A stretch of DNA of 64,000 nt from Myxococcales bacterium (GCA_016706225.1 JADJKB010000022.1:310001-374000); one strand, 5' to 3'; shown: positions 37,749-47,239, counted from the stretch's first letter. A program made the numbers and translations. Notes: generated by a model from the sequence alone, not told the origin.

Positions 37749-38450
37749 ATGGCCAAAGTGCTCATCATCGAAGACGAGCGCGATCTGCAGCAGGTGCTCA
37801 GGTACAACCTGCAGCAGGCCGGGCACGAAGCGCTCTCGGCCGAGCGAGGCCTCGACGGCCTCCGGCTCGCGCGCGAGGAACAACCCGATCTCGTCTTGCT
37901 CGATCTGATGCTGCCCGACATGTCGGGCACGGACGTGTGTCGCACTCTGAAAGAGAGCGCGGCGACTCGGCGGATCCCCGTCGTGATGCTCACCGCGCGC
38001 GGCGAGGAGATCGATCGGGTCGTGGGTTTCGAGCTCGGCGCGGAAGACTACATCGTCAAACCATTCAGTGTCCGTGAGCTCATGCTGCGCATTCAGGCGG
38101 TGTTGCGCCGCTCGAATCCAGCAGGCGCGGAGGCAGGCGCGGTGGTCGAGTTCGGGTGCCTGAAGATCGATCGCGAGGCACACCGGGTGTGGGTCGAAGC
38201 GCGTGAGATCGAGCTCACCGCGCTCGAGTTTCGTCTGTTAGTCACGCTGTTCGATCGCAAGAACCGCGTGCAGACCCGCGCGGCACTGCTCGACGATGTC
38301 TGGGGCATCCAGGCAGACATCACCACACGAACGGTGGACACCCACGTGAAGCGCTTGCGCGAGAAGCTCGAAGGCGCTCGCGACTACGTCGAGACCGTGC
38401 GGGGTGTGGGCTACCGATTCAAAGACTCGCCCACAGAGGCGAGCGCTTGA
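37749..38450 (+). CDS. phoB: Phosphate regulon response regulator PhoB
   Basis: An OmpR/PhoB-family regulator of 233 residues. Receiver: EDE at residues 8-10, phospho-acceptor Asp in LVLLDLMLPDMSG, Thr in VVMLTARG and Lys in YIVKPFS. DNA-binding winged helix from residue 135 (ELTALEFRLLVTLF, RTVDTHVKRLREKL, VRGVGYRF). In response to PhoR it binds PHO boxes. The stop overlaps the phoR start (TTGA). The OmpR family is large, but pairing with PhoR and the pst genes nearby makes PhoB the likely identity. Confidence 0.92.
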   Translation: MAKVLIIEDERDLQQVLRYNLQQAGHEALSAERGLDGLRLAREEQPDLVLLDLMLPDMSGTDVCRTLKESAATRRIPVVMLTARGEEIDRVVGFELGAEDYIVKPFSVRELMLRIQAVLRRSNPAGAEAGAVVEFGCLKIDREAHRVWVEAREIELTALEFRLLVTLFDRKNRVQTRAALLDDVWGIQADITTRTVDTHVKRLREKLEGARDYVETVRGVGYRFKDSPTEASA

Positions 38451-40273
38451 AGCTAGGCCTGCGTGCCAAGCTATTCTTGCTCTCGCTCGGGCTGATCGTC
38501 ACGTCCGCGGTCGCGGCCTACACCTATCTACGTGGCGCACTCGAGCGCTCCTTGGTCGAGGACGTCCGCTCCGACCTCCGGGTGCGCGCGCGATTGGTCG
38601 CTCGGGAGGCCGGTGACGTGACGCTCGACGGTCCCGCGCGCTGGCAGCAGCTCGCGCTGGATCTGGGGAAACGCGCGGAAGCGCGGGTCACGTTCATCCG
38701 GGCTGACGGCACCGTATTCGGTGACTCGGAGGTCGCGTTGTCGGACTTGCCATCCATGGAGAACCACCGCGACCGACCCGAGGTGCTCACGGCGCTGGCC
38801 GGGGGTGAGGGTGTCTCGGAGAGGTACAGCGCGACGATTCGGCAGCGCATGCTCTACGTCGCGGCGCCGTTTCATCGCGACGGCAAGCTGGCCGGCGTCG
38901 CGCGGGTTGCGCTCTCGCTGTCTCGAGTCGACGCCGCTGTCGCGGATCTGCGGCGGCTGGCACTGATCGCTGCGCTGCTCGCCATCGGGGTAGCCGTCGT
39001 GTTGTCGAGCGCGGCCGCGCCGCTCGCGTGGCGGGAGGCGAGGAGCTTGACCGACGCCGCGCGGCGCATGGCGGCCGGCGATCTCGCGACGCGCACGCGC
39101 AGTGAGGGGCAAGACGAGCTCGGGGAGCTGGGACGGGCCCTCGACCAACTGGCGGAGGGTTTGAGCTCGACCTTGTCTGAGCTGCGCGCCGAGCGTGATC
39201 GCGTGAGCGGGATCTTGACCGGCATGCAGGAGGGGGTGCTGCTCGTCGACCGCAACGGGCGGGTCGCACTGGTGAACCCCGCCCTGCGCGAGATGCTGCT
39301 CTTGCCACCCGACGCACAGGGGAAGACCCCGCTCGAGGTCATTCGCCATGCCGAGCTCAAGTCGCTACTCGACGAGACGACCGAGCACGACGAGGCAAGA
39401 CAGCGGGAGATCGAGGTTGCTGGCCTTCGGCCGCGGCGCTTGCTCGTTCGCGCGGTGCCGCTCGCTGGCGGGCAGGGCGGCACGCTGGCGGTGTTCGTGG
39501 ACCTGACCGATACCCGGCGGCTGGAGAGCCTGCGGCGTGATTTCGTCGCCAACGTCTCGCACGAGCTGCGCACCCCCGTCACAGCCATCCGCTCTGCTGC
39601 GGAGACCCTTGATTCTGCCCTCGATCGTGACCCCGGCGCGGCGCGACAGTTCCTGGAAATCATCGACCGCAACGCGGCGCGCTTGCACGGACTCGTGGAA
39701 GATCTACTCGACCTTTCGCGGATCGATTCACAGAAGTATCAGCTCGCATTCGAAGCCATCGACCTGAACGATTTCATTGACCATGCGCTCGCGATGTTCC
39801 GCGAGCGCGCGACCAAGAAGGGCATCACGCTGGGCTACGCTTCCGATTCGGACCTGCCCCCGGCCTTCGCAGACCCCAAAGCCCTCGACCACGTCGTGGT
39901 CAACTTGATCGACAACGCCGTGAAGTATTGCCCCAACGGTTCGACTGTCAGGGTCCACGCGAAGAAGGGAGCGGACTCGGTGCGGATCACCGTTGCCGAC
40001 GACGGGCCCGGCATCGAGGAGCGACACCTGCCGCGGTTGTTCGAGCGCTTCTACCGGGTCGATGCTGGCCGGTCGCGCGAGCTCGGCGGAACGGGGCTCG
40101 GGCTGTCGATCGTGAAGAACCTGGTCGAAGCGATGGGCGGTAGCGTCGGGGTCGAGAGCAAGGCGGGCTCCGGGACGGAGTTCTTTTTCAGCCTGAAGAC
40201 CCAGATGCCCGAGCTCCCGGAGCGCTCGGCGCCCAACGCCACCAACGAAGACTCCGGCTCGAGGCAGAGCTAG
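38447..40273 (+). CDS. phoR: PhoR-type sensor histidine kinase
   Basis: A 608-residue membrane kinase. Two membrane helices (about residues 8-27 and 168-190) enclose a periplasmic part; a HAMP-like linker follows (residues 190-240), then a PAS domain (250-345), the HisKA dimerisation domain with the phospho-acceptor in SHELRTPVTAIR and a complete HATPase domain (NLIDNAVKYC, DDGPGIEERHLPRLFERFYR, GTGLGLSIVKNL). TTG at 38447 is used since it overlaps the phoB stop. In E. coli PhoR responds to PstSCAB/PhoU status; the same is likely here. Confidence 0.93.
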   Translation: MKLGLRAKLFLLSLGLIVTSAVAAYTYLRGALERSLVEDVRSDLRVRARLVAREAGDVTLDGPARWQQLALDLGKRAEARVTFIRADGTVFGDSEVALSDLPSMENHRDRPEVLTALAGGEGVSERYSATIRQRMLYVAAPFHRDGKLAGVARVALSLSRVDAAVADLRRLALIAALLAIGVAVVLSSAAAPLAWREARSLTDAARRMAAGDLATRTRSEGQDELGELGRALDQLAEGLSSTLSELRAERDRVSGILTGMQEGVLLVDRNGRVALVNPALREMLLLPPDAQGKTPLEVIRHAELKSLLDETTEHDEARQREIEVAGLRPRRLLVRAVPLAGGQGGTLAVFVDLTDTRRLESLRRDFVANVSHELRTPVTAIRSAAETLDSALDRDPGAARQFLEIIDRNAARLHGLVEDLLDLSRIDSQKYQLAFEAIDLNDFIDHALAMFRERATKKGITLGYASDSDLPPAFADPKALDHVVVNLIDNAVKYCPNGSTVRVHAKKGADSVRITVADDGPGIEERHLPRLFERFYRVDAGRSRELGGTGLGLSIVKNLVEAMGGSVGVESKAGSGTEFFFSLKTQMPELPERSAPNATNEDSGSRQS

Positions 40274-40701
40274 CGTTTTGGGATCTTGGGCAGGCGCGGC
40301 GGTCGAGGAACCAGAGGCCGCAGCTGGCCCTCGGAGTCCACGTCGCGATCGAACTCGAGGGGATTCGGGTGCTGGAACGTGGGCATCGAGTCCCGCGCAA
40401 CCACGTCCGCTTCGAACTCGATGTCGTCGTCTTCCGGGGGCGGCGCTTCGGCCTCCCCCGTCCTCGCCGGCGGAGGCACCGGAGGCGGCTGGCGCACCGG
40501 GCTCAGCAAACGGGGCTGGGGTTTCGAAGAAACCATCGGCGTCGAACGCGGGAGCGAGCTCGCGGCCTGCGCAACTGCTGGTTCTGCCTTCGCGGCGGGT
40601 CCTGGCGCCGGCACCGCGACGTCGGGCGGCTCGGAGTCTGCGCCCCAACCGTCGTCGATCGTCGCGGTGTCGAGGACCTTCGAGTCCTTGGTTTCCGTCA
40701 C
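40270..40701 (-). CDS. Disordered Pro/acidic-rich hypothetical protein
   Basis: A 143-residue protein without domain or signal peptide, made of Pro, Ala, Glu and Asp with a Pro-Arg end. It converges on phoR with a 4-bp overlap of stops. Coding character is good but function is unknown; it may be an adaptor or natively unfolded regulator. Confidence 0.6.
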   Translation of the reverse strand: MTETKDSKVLDTATIDDGWGADSEPPDVAVPAPGPAAKAEPAVAQAASSLPRSTPMVSSKPQPRLLSPVRQPPPVPPPARTGEAEAPPPEDDDIEFEADVVARDSMPTFQHPNPLEFDRDVDSEGQLRPLVPRPPRLPKIPKR

Positions 40702-40747
40702 CGGGTCGGCACCTTAGCAAGCGCGGAGCGCCAGCGCGAACCCTGGG

Positions 40748-41284
40748 TCATTTTGGCGGCGCTGGCGGCAGTTCGAGGGAGCCGATGAGCTTGGCAAAGG
40801 CCGCTTCCAACCGGGCCTCGTGCGCGGCATCACCGATGAGCAGAAACGAGATCCCCGATCGAGGTCCGAGCCGCGTGGTCAAGAGCCGAAGCCTCACGCC
40901 GTCGTCGCCCCGAGCGCGCACGAGCCATGCCCGCTCTCCCGCGATGCGCTGCTCACTCTGCTCCACGCCCTTCCCCGCTCCGGTCTCGGACAGGGCCTGT
41001 CTTCGGGAGGCCGCGAAGGCTTCGAGCGTCTCACCCTCGCCAAGCTCGCTGCGTCCGATCATCACGGCTACGTCGCCGTCGGTTAGCTCGATGCCCCCGG
41101 CATCGTTCTCGCCGCCGCTGAAGCCGTTCGGCAGCACGAAGGTCGCGCCCCACGCCTCGTGAGCGTCCGCACTCGGAACACTACGCTCCTCGGTGCGACG
41201 CTCGCCAGAAGCCGCGCAGCCGCATCCGGCGGTGACCAGGGAAATGGCGACGATGGCGAGGCGTCTCGACAAGCTCCCCCGCAT
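40748..41284 (-). CDS. Small lipoprotein next to the porin
   Basis: A 178-residue protein with signal peptide and lipobox TAGC. The mature part is a compact alpha/beta domain of about 130 residues with no recognised motif. It is divergent from the phosphate porin, and the three-unit PHO box lies in the shared 98-bp gap, so it may belong to the same regulon; that is inference from position. Confidence 0.7.
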   Translation of the reverse strand: MRGSLSRRLAIVAISLVTAGCGCAASGERRTEERSVPSADAHEAWGATFVLPNGFSGGENDAGGIELTDGDVAVMIGRSELGEGETLEAFAASRRQALSETGAGKGVEQSEQRIAGERAWLVRARGDDGVRLRLLTTRLGPRSGISFLLIGDAAHEARLEAAFAKLIGSLELPPAPPK

Positions 41285-41318
41285 AGTAGTCCTCCTTCGC
41301 CGAGCTTCGCCTCGGGAA

Positions 41319-41347
41319 CCTCACCGTCTCGTCACACAGGTGTCACG
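41319..41347 (+). promoter_or_regulatory. Three-unit PHO box upstream of the phosphate porin
   Basis: CCTCACC-GTCT-CGTCACA-CAGG-TGTCACG forms three 7-nt units separated by 4 nt, with TCAC at 41321, 41332 and 41343 (exactly 11-bp steps). It sits 36 bp before the porin ATG and in the divergent gap with the small lipoprotein gene, so it may serve both. Confidence 0.8.
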
Positions 41348-41382
41348 AGCAGGGTACATAAGCGCCTTGAACCGAGGCCCAA

Positions 41383-42648
41383 ATGATCCAACGCTCACTC
41401 TTGTCCACCACTGCCGCTCTGCTCCTCCTCGTCAGCAAGGCTGCCTTCGCGCAGGGAACCGACCCCGCTCCCCCACCCGACCCCGGAGTCGCACCGGAGC
41501 CGCCTCCAGCGCCGGAGCCGCCTCCGGCACCGGAACCCGTACCTGCACCCGTGGAGGTTGGGCCCGAGGTGGCACCTGCCGCACCGGCCGCACCCACGAT
41601 GACCCCCGAGCCCCTACCGGCGAAAGACAGCGCCGCCCCACCCAAGCAGCTCCTGGTTGCAAAAGAAGGCTTCTTTCAGCCGAGCGCGCTGCTCCAAGGT
41701 TGGCTCTACATCGCGCGCCAGGAGGGCGTGAAGGCGCCATCGACCTTTCGTCTGCGGCGCGCGGAGATCAAACTCAAGGGCGAGATCATCCCGAAGCAAA
41801 TCAGCTACACGCTGATGTTCGATCCGTCCCGCGTGCTCGACCAAGAGAAGGCCAGCGTGCCGACCGCGGACGCTTCGACGAGTGTGACGGTCAACCAGCA
41901 GCCGGGGGGCTCGAGCGCTACCTCGGTGATGCAGGACTTCTTCATCACCTTCATGAGCGACTACGCCGATCTCTCCATGGGCCAGTTCAAGATGCCCGTG
42001 AGCTGGGAAGGCTACAACAGCGCATCCAAGCTGCTGTTTCCCGAGCGTTCCCTGGTCTCGCGGCGCTGGGGCGACAGGCGCGACATCGGGCTCCGGGTGG
42101 AGAAGAAGCTGTTCGACGACAAACTCTACTACTCGCTGAGCGTCTTGAACGGAGAGGGGCAGAACCACGCCGACTCCAACAACCAGAAGGACGTCGGACT
42201 GCGCGTCGAAGCCTATCCGATCCCGGAAATCATGGTGGGTGCCGTGGGCTACATGGGCATCACCGAGCGCGACCGCACGGCGACCAAGGACCGAGTCGAG
42301 GGTGACTTCCGCATCGAGATGGCCAATGTGCTCTTCCAGGCAGAGTACATCCGGGCCTGGGATGTGCCCGTGACCGGAGCCGATCGCATCCAAGGCCACG
42401 GCTTCTATGCCGCGGCGGGGTACACGTTCTTCGATCGGCTGCAGCCGGTCGCCCGCATTGGTTTCGTGGATCCGAACACCAAGGCCGACTCGACTGCGAA
42501 GCAAGACCAGGCTTGGGTCTACGAGGGCGGGCTCAACTACTACATCCAGAAGAACGAAGCGAAGCTGCAAGCGAGCTACACCGTGTACGACTTCGATCTC
42601 GCCAAGTCGCGGCATGAGCTGATCTTTGCGGCTCAAGTCTCGTTCTGA
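41383..42648 (+). CDS. Phosphate-selective porin, OprO/OprP family
   Basis: A 421-residue outer-membrane protein. Cleavable signal peptide to about residue 24, then a Pro/Ala-rich periplasmic linker to residue 80, then beta strands with the family pattern (FRLRRAEIKLKGEI, GQFKMPVSWEG, RRWGDRRDIGLRV, a Phe at the extreme C-terminus). OprO/P porins let phosphate or polyphosphate cross the outer membrane. It lies between phoBR and pst and has a three-unit PHO box, so phosphate-starvation induction is likely. GAGG 7 nt upstream supports the ATG. Confidence 0.88.
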   Translation: MIQRSLLSTTAALLLLVSKAAFAQGTDPAPPPDPGVAPEPPPAPEPPPAPEPVPAPVEVGPEVAPAAPAAPTMTPEPLPAKDSAAPPKQLLVAKEGFFQPSALLQGWLYIARQEGVKAPSTFRLRRAEIKLKGEIIPKQISYTLMFDPSRVLDQEKASVPTADASTSVTVNQQPGGSSATSVMQDFFITFMSDYADLSMGQFKMPVSWEGYNSASKLLFPERSLVSRRWGDRRDIGLRVEKKLFDDKLYYSLSVLNGEGQNHADSNNQKDVGLRVEAYPIPEIMVGAVGYMGITERDRTATKDRVEGDFRIEMANVLFQAEYIRAWDVPVTGADRIQGHGFYAAAGYTFFDRLQPVARIGFVDPNTKADSTAKQDQAWVYEGGLNYYIQKNEAKLQASYTVYDFDLAKSRHELIFAAQVSF

Positions 42649-42669
42649 GCTGCCCTCGCTTCAGTTCAC

Positions 42670-42687
42670 CGTCACACAATCGTCACC
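42670..42687 (+). promoter_or_regulatory. PHO box upstream of pstS
   Basis: CGTCACA-CAAT-CGTCACC is a 7-4-7 direct repeat with TCAC at 42672 and 42683, 58 bp before pstS. A weaker third unit, TGTTGCG at 42692, continues the 11-bp spacing. Confidence 0.75.
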
Positions 42688-42744
42688 TCGTTGTTGCGGG
42701 TGCGCCGCGCCGGGAGCGCGGGCCACTGCTAGGAGATTTGCCGC

Positions 42745-43845
42745 ATGATCACACGCAGAACCTTCACGAGCCTGCTGGCTCTGGTCCCGGTCGTCGCAGC
42801 CCTCGGTTGCTCGAAGACGGACGCCTCGGGCACCCCCGGCGGCGCGGCCAGCGGGACACGAGCAAGCGGCCCGGTCACCCTCAACGGCGCGGGCGCGACG
42901 TTTCCGTACCCGCTCTACAGCAAGTGGATCAGCGAATACAACAAGCTGAACCCCGACATCCGGGTCAACTACCAGTCGATCGGATCGGGCGGCGGCATTC
43001 GGCAGGTCACCGCCGGCACGGTCGACTTCGGCGCGAGCGATGCGCCAATGACGGCCGACGAAATAGCGAAGCTCCCCGGCAAGGTTCACCACATCCCGAC
43101 GACGTTGGGGTCGGTCATCCTCACGTACAACGTCCCCGAAGCGTCGACGCCTCTCAAGCTCACTTCCGAAGTGGTCGCCGGGGTGTTCTTGGGCACGATC
43201 AAGAAATGGAACGACCCGAAGCTGACGGAAGCCAACCCCGACCTGAAGCTCCCGGACAAGGACATCGCTGTCGTCTACCGCTCCGATGGTAGCGGCACGA
43301 CCGCCGTGTTCACCGACTACCTGGCGAAGGTGTCAGCCGACTTCAAGGACAAAGTCGGCGCGGGCAAGAGCGTCAAATGGCCGGTCGGGCTCGGCGCCAA
43401 GGGCAATGAAGGGGTGACCGGTCAGGTCAAGACGACGCCCTACACGCTCGGCTACGTCGAGCTGGCCTACGCACACCAGAACAAGCTGCCGATCGCACTG
43501 GTGAAGAACAAAGCTGGAAAGTTCGTGGAACCGAACGCCGCGAGCATGACCGCCGCCGCGTCCGGCGTGACCGTCGACGACACCTTGACGGCGTCGCTGG
43601 CGGACCCGGACAACGAGGCCGCGTACCCCATCTCGAGCTTCACGTACCTGTTGGTCTACGAGGATGCGAAGGACTCCAGCAAGGGCCGCGCGCTCGCCAA
43701 GTTCGTCTGGTGGGCCTTGCACGACGGGCAGAAATTCTCGGCTGACCTCGACTACGCGCCACTGCCCGAGAGCCTGATCAAGAAGACGGAAGACCGCTTG
43801 AAGTCGCTGCGTTCGGGCAACGAAAAACTGCTGTCCGGAGTCTGA
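42745..43845 (+). CDS. pstS: Phosphate ABC transporter substrate-binding protein PstS
   Basis: A 366-residue periplasmic phosphate-binding lipoprotein (signal peptide, Cys in LGCSKT). Phosphate-binding motifs: GAGATFPYPLYSKW, IGSGGGIRQV, FGASDAPM and YRSDGSGTTAVFTDYL. AGGAG upstream supports the ATG. First gene of pstS-pstC-pstA-pstB-phoU, with a PHO box before it. Confidence 0.97.
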   Translation: MITRRTFTSLLALVPVVAALGCSKTDASGTPGGAASGTRASGPVTLNGAGATFPYPLYSKWISEYNKLNPDIRVNYQSIGSGGGIRQVTAGTVDFGASDAPMTADEIAKLPGKVHHIPTTLGSVILTYNVPEASTPLKLTSEVVAGVFLGTIKKWNDPKLTEANPDLKLPDKDIAVVYRSDGSGTTAVFTDYLAKVSADFKDKVGAGKSVKWPVGLGAKGNEGVTGQVKTTPYTLGYVELAYAHQNKLPIALVKNKAGKFVEPNAASMTAAASGVTVDDTLTASLADPDNEAAYPISSFTYLLVYEDAKDSSKGRALAKFVWWALHDGQKFSADLDYAPLPESLIKKTEDRLKSLRSGNEKLLSGV

Positions 43846-43846
43846 G

Positions 43847-44833
43847 TTGGCCGCGGACCCGAGAGGCTCCCTGGTCCGCCGGCGACCGCGCTTCATGGCG
43901 CGGCTCGGCCGCGACGTGAACCTGGGGGACTTCCTGTTCCGCAGTGTCTCCGGCCTCTTCGCCATCGGCCTGGTGCTCGCGCTCGGCGCGATGGCGTTGC
44001 AGATGTGGATCGCGGCGGGGCCCGCCATTGATCACTTCGGTCCGCGTTTCATCGTTGGACGCGACTGGGACCCTGTGCGGGAGTCGTTCGGTGCGCTGCC
44101 GTTCATCTACGGAACGCTGGTCTCGTCGTTGCTGGCACTCGCGATCTCCGTGCCGATATCCCTGGCGGTCGCCGTGTTTCTCACGGAGCTGGCTCCACCC
44201 TGGCTCAAGGCTCCGGTGAGTTTTCTGGTCGAGCTGCTCGCAGCAGTCCCGAGCGTGATCTACGGGCTCTGGGGGATCTTCGCGCTGGCGCCATTCCTCA
44301 GGAACCACCTGGAGCCATTGCTCGGGAAGACCTTGGGATTCTTGCCGCTGTTCCAGGGGCCACATCAGGGCTTCGGCATGCTCGCCGGGGGCATCATCTT
44401 GGCGATCATGATCACGCCGACGATCTCCAGCGTCTCGCGGGAGGTGCTGCGCGCCGTCCCGGACACCCTGCGAGAAGGGGCGCTCGCGCTCGGCTCCACC
44501 CGCTGGGAAGCGCTGCGCTTTGCCATCTTGCCGTACGCACGCTCGGGCATCATCGGCGCCATCATCCTGGGTCTCGGCCGCGCGCTCGGTGAGACGATGG
44601 CGATCACCATGGTGATCGGCAACCGCGCCGACATCAGCGTCTCGCTGTTCGCGCCGGGCTACACCATGTCCAGCGTCATCGCCAACGAGTTCACCGAAGC
44701 AACGGGAGACTTGCATCTGGGCGCGCTGGCAGAGATCGGGCTCCTGCTGTTCGCGGTGACCTTGATCTTGAACATCATCGCGCGCCTCTTGGTCTGGCGC
44801 GTGGGCCGTCCGCCGGAGGGTGCGCGGGCATGA
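43847..44833 (+). CDS. pstC: Phosphate ABC transporter permease PstC
   Basis: A 328-residue permease with six membrane helices and the binding-protein-dependent loop (ALALGSTRWEALRFAILPYA, with the EAA-type motif). TTG at 43847 follows the pstS stop by 1 nt; an ATG at 43895 is an alternative start. Its stop overlaps pstA (ATGA). Forms the channel with PstA. Confidence 0.95.
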   Translation: MAADPRGSLVRRRPRFMARLGRDVNLGDFLFRSVSGLFAIGLVLALGAMALQMWIAAGPAIDHFGPRFIVGRDWDPVRESFGALPFIYGTLVSSLLALAISVPISLAVAVFLTELAPPWLKAPVSFLVELLAAVPSVIYGLWGIFALAPFLRNHLEPLLGKTLGFLPLFQGPHQGFGMLAGGIILAIMITPTISSVSREVLRAVPDTLREGALALGSTRWEALRFAILPYARSGIIGAIILGLGRALGETMAITMVIGNRADISVSLFAPGYTMSSVIANEFTEATGDLHLGALAEIGLLLFAVTLILNIIARLLVWRVGRPPEGARA

Positions 44834-45690
44834 ATGCGAGCTCGAGCAGTGATGGTTACACCCGACGGAAGCTCGTGGACCGCGCGGTCCGGGGCGCGTG
44901 CTGGGTCGCGACGCTGATCGCGCTGATCCCCCTCGGCCTGGTGCTCTACTACCTGACGGCCCGCGGAGTGGGCGGCCTCAGCTGGGCCTTCTTCACGGAG
45001 CTGCCCAAGCCGGTCGGCGAGACGGGTGGCGGCATCGCCAACGCGCTGCTCGGCACTCTGGAGCTGGTCGGGCTCGCCTGTTTGTTCGGCATTCCGCCAG
45101 GTGTGCTCGCGGGTGTGTACCTGGCGGAGTTCGGCAATCACCGCCTGGCCAAGCTCGTGCGTTTCTCCGCCGACGTGATGTCCGGGGTGCCGAGCATCAC
45201 CGTCGGCATCTTCGTGTACACCCTGATCGTGCTGCGCACGAAGAGCTTCTCCGCCTACGCCGGCGGGGTCGCGCTCGCGGTGCTCATGCTGCCGACCATC
45301 ACTCGCACCACCGAGGAGCTCCTGCGGCTCGTTCCGGAGTCGCTGCGCGAGGCGGCACTCGGTCTCGGCGTTCCCCGCTGGCGGGCGACGCTCCGCGTCG
45401 TGCTTCGCACCGCGGCACCGGGCATCGCCACCGGAGTGATGCTGGCGGTCGCCCGGGTCGCCGGCGAGACCGCACCGCTGTTGTTCACGGCTTTCGGCAA
45501 CGCCTTCTGGCCGGCAGGCCTGGATCAACCCACGGCGTCGTTGCCGGTGCAGATCTACACGTACGCCGTCTCTCCCTACGAAGACTGGCACCAGAAAGCC
45601 TGGGCGGCTGCCTTGGTGTTGGTCGGCATGGTGCTGGTCTTGAACGTATCCGCCCGCCTGCTAGTGAAGAATCGAGTGAAGTACCGATGA
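44830..45690 (+). CDS. pstA: Phosphate ABC transporter permease PstA
   Basis: A 286-residue permease with six helices and the EAA loop (EAALGLGVPRWRATLRVVL). It pairs with PstC. The start overlaps pstC and the stop overlaps pstB, each by 4 bp (ATGA), so stoichiometric translation is likely. Confidence 0.95.
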   Translation: MNASSSSDGYTRRKLVDRAVRGACWVATLIALIPLGLVLYYLTARGVGGLSWAFFTELPKPVGETGGGIANALLGTLELVGLACLFGIPPGVLAGVYLAEFGNHRLAKLVRFSADVMSGVPSITVGIFVYTLIVLRTKSFSAYAGGVALAVLMLPTITRTTEELLRLVPESLREAALGLGVPRWRATLRVVLRTAAPGIATGVMLAVARVAGETAPLLFTAFGNAFWPAGLDQPTASLPVQIYTYAVSPYEDWHQKAWAAALVLVGMVLVLNVSARLLVKNRVKYR

Positions 45691-46547
45691 TGCACATGGT
45701 CGAAGCATCACACCCTCTCGTGAGCGGCTCCCGGGCGACGTCCGGCGAATCGGCGGCTGACGCCACCGACGCGGCCCGCCAGAACGCTGCAGAAGTTCCC
45801 AAGCTACGCGCGGAGCTTCTCAAGGCGTATTTCGGCACGGCCGAAGTGCTGCGGGGCGTGACGCTGCCCGTGCGGGAAAGATCGGTGACCGCCATCATTG
45901 GACCGTCGGGCTGTGGAAAATCCACCTTCATTCGCTGCTTGAACCGCATGCACGAGGTGGTGAACGGCGCCCGCGTCAGCGGCAAGGTGCTGCTCGACGA
46001 CCAGGACATCTACGCCCCGGACGTCGACCCAGTGCGCGTGCGCCGCCGCGTCGGCATGGTGTTCCAGAAAGCGAACCCATTTCCGACGATGACGATTCGG
46101 GAGAACGTTCTCGCCGGCCTGGTGTTGAACGGGATCCGCCCCAAACACCCCGAAGAGATGGTCGAGCGGGTGCTCAAACAGGTCGCGCTGTGGGACGAGG
46201 TGAAGGACGCGCTCAATCGCTCGGGCACCAGCCTGAGCGGCGGTCAGCAGCAGCGCCTGTGCATTGCCCGCTCGCTGGCGCTGGAGCCGGAGGTGCTGTT
46301 GATGGACGAACCGTGTTCGGCCCTCGACCCCATCGCGACCGCCCGTGTCGAGGAGTTGATCCACGAGCTACGTGAACGCTACACGATCGTGATCGTCACC
46401 CACAACATGCAGCAAGCCGCGCGCGTCGCCGATTTCACCGCGTTTTTCTACCTCGGGGAACTGGTAGAATACGACCGCACGGACGTGATCTTCACACGTC
46501 CCGGCGAGAAACGGACCGAGGACTACATCACGGGGCGGTTTGGATGA
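45687..46547 (+). CDS. pstB: Phosphate ABC transporter ATPase PstB
   Basis: A 286-residue ATPase: Walker A GPSGCGKST, signature LSGGQQQRLCIARSL, Walker B LLMDEPCSALDP and switch His in IVIVTHNM. A 45-residue N-terminal extension before the ABC core is unusual for PstB but keeps the frame; ATG at 45687 overlaps pstA. It powers phosphate import and, with PhoU, signals to PhoR. Confidence 0.96.
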   Translation: MMHMVEASHPLVSGSRATSGESAADATDAARQNAAEVPKLRAELLKAYFGTAEVLRGVTLPVRERSVTAIIGPSGCGKSTFIRCLNRMHEVVNGARVSGKVLLDDQDIYAPDVDPVRVRRRVGMVFQKANPFPTMTIRENVLAGLVLNGIRPKHPEEMVERVLKQVALWDEVKDALNRSGTSLSGGQQQRLCIARSLALEPEVLLMDEPCSALDPIATARVEELIHELRERYTIVIVTHNMQQAARVADFTAFFYLGELVEYDRTDVIFTRPGEKRTEDYITGRFG

Positions 46548-47239
46548 CGACTCTCCAGGGGCATACGGACAGGGAGTACGAGGGCGAGCTCGAGAAGCTG
46601 AAGGAGCTGCTGCTGCTGATGGGAGCACGCACGGAAGAGCTCCTGTCACGAGCGATGCGCGCGTTCGCCGAGCGGGACGGAGAAGAGGCTCGGAGCACCA
46701 TCCGCATCGATCGCCAGATCGACCAGCTCGAGCTCGACATCGATCAGCTGTGCTTGAAGATCCTGGCCCGGCGCCAGCCGGTCGCGGGAGATCTTCGCTT
46801 CATCACGACGACCATGAAGCTGGTGACGGACCTCGAGCGCATGGGCGACCTCGGCGTCAACGTGTGTGAGCGTGTGATCGAGCTCAGCACCGAGCCTCCA
46901 CTGCCCGCGTCGCCCAGCGTGACGCGAATCGCCGACGCCGCCCTCGCCATGCTCCACGACGCCCTCGACGCCTTCGTCTCCGGCAATACCGAACAAGCCC
47001 TCGAGGTCATCGAGCGGGACGGAACGGTGGACGCCTATTACGCGCAGCTCTTCCCGGAGCTCTTGCAGTTGATGATGAAGGACCCGGACAGTGTCTTCCG
47101 AGCGACACGTCTGCAGTCCATCGCGAAGTACCTCGAGCGCATCGCCGATCACGCCACGAACATCGCGGAGATGGTGGTGTTCATGGTGCGGGGCAAGGAC
47201 GTGCGGCACGCGTTTGCGTTGGCGCAGGACGACGAGTGA
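46544..47239 (+). CDS. phoU: Phosphate signalling protein PhoU
   Basis: A 231-residue helical protein with two repeats of the PhoU metal-binding helix bundle (ERMGDLGVNVCERVIEL and LERIADHATNIAEMV). It links the Pst transporter to PhoR and damps signalling when phosphate is plentiful. The start overlaps pstB; last gene of the operon. Confidence 0.96.
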   Translation: MTTLQGHTDREYEGELEKLKELLLLMGARTEELLSRAMRAFAERDGEEARSTIRIDRQIDQLELDIDQLCLKILARRQPVAGDLRFITTTMKLVTDLERMGDLGVNVCERVIELSTEPPLPASPSVTRIADAALAMLHDALDAFVSGNTEQALEVIERDGTVDAYYAQLFPELLQLMMKDPDSVFRATRLQSIAKYLERIADHATNIAEMVVFMVRGKDVRHAFALAQDDE

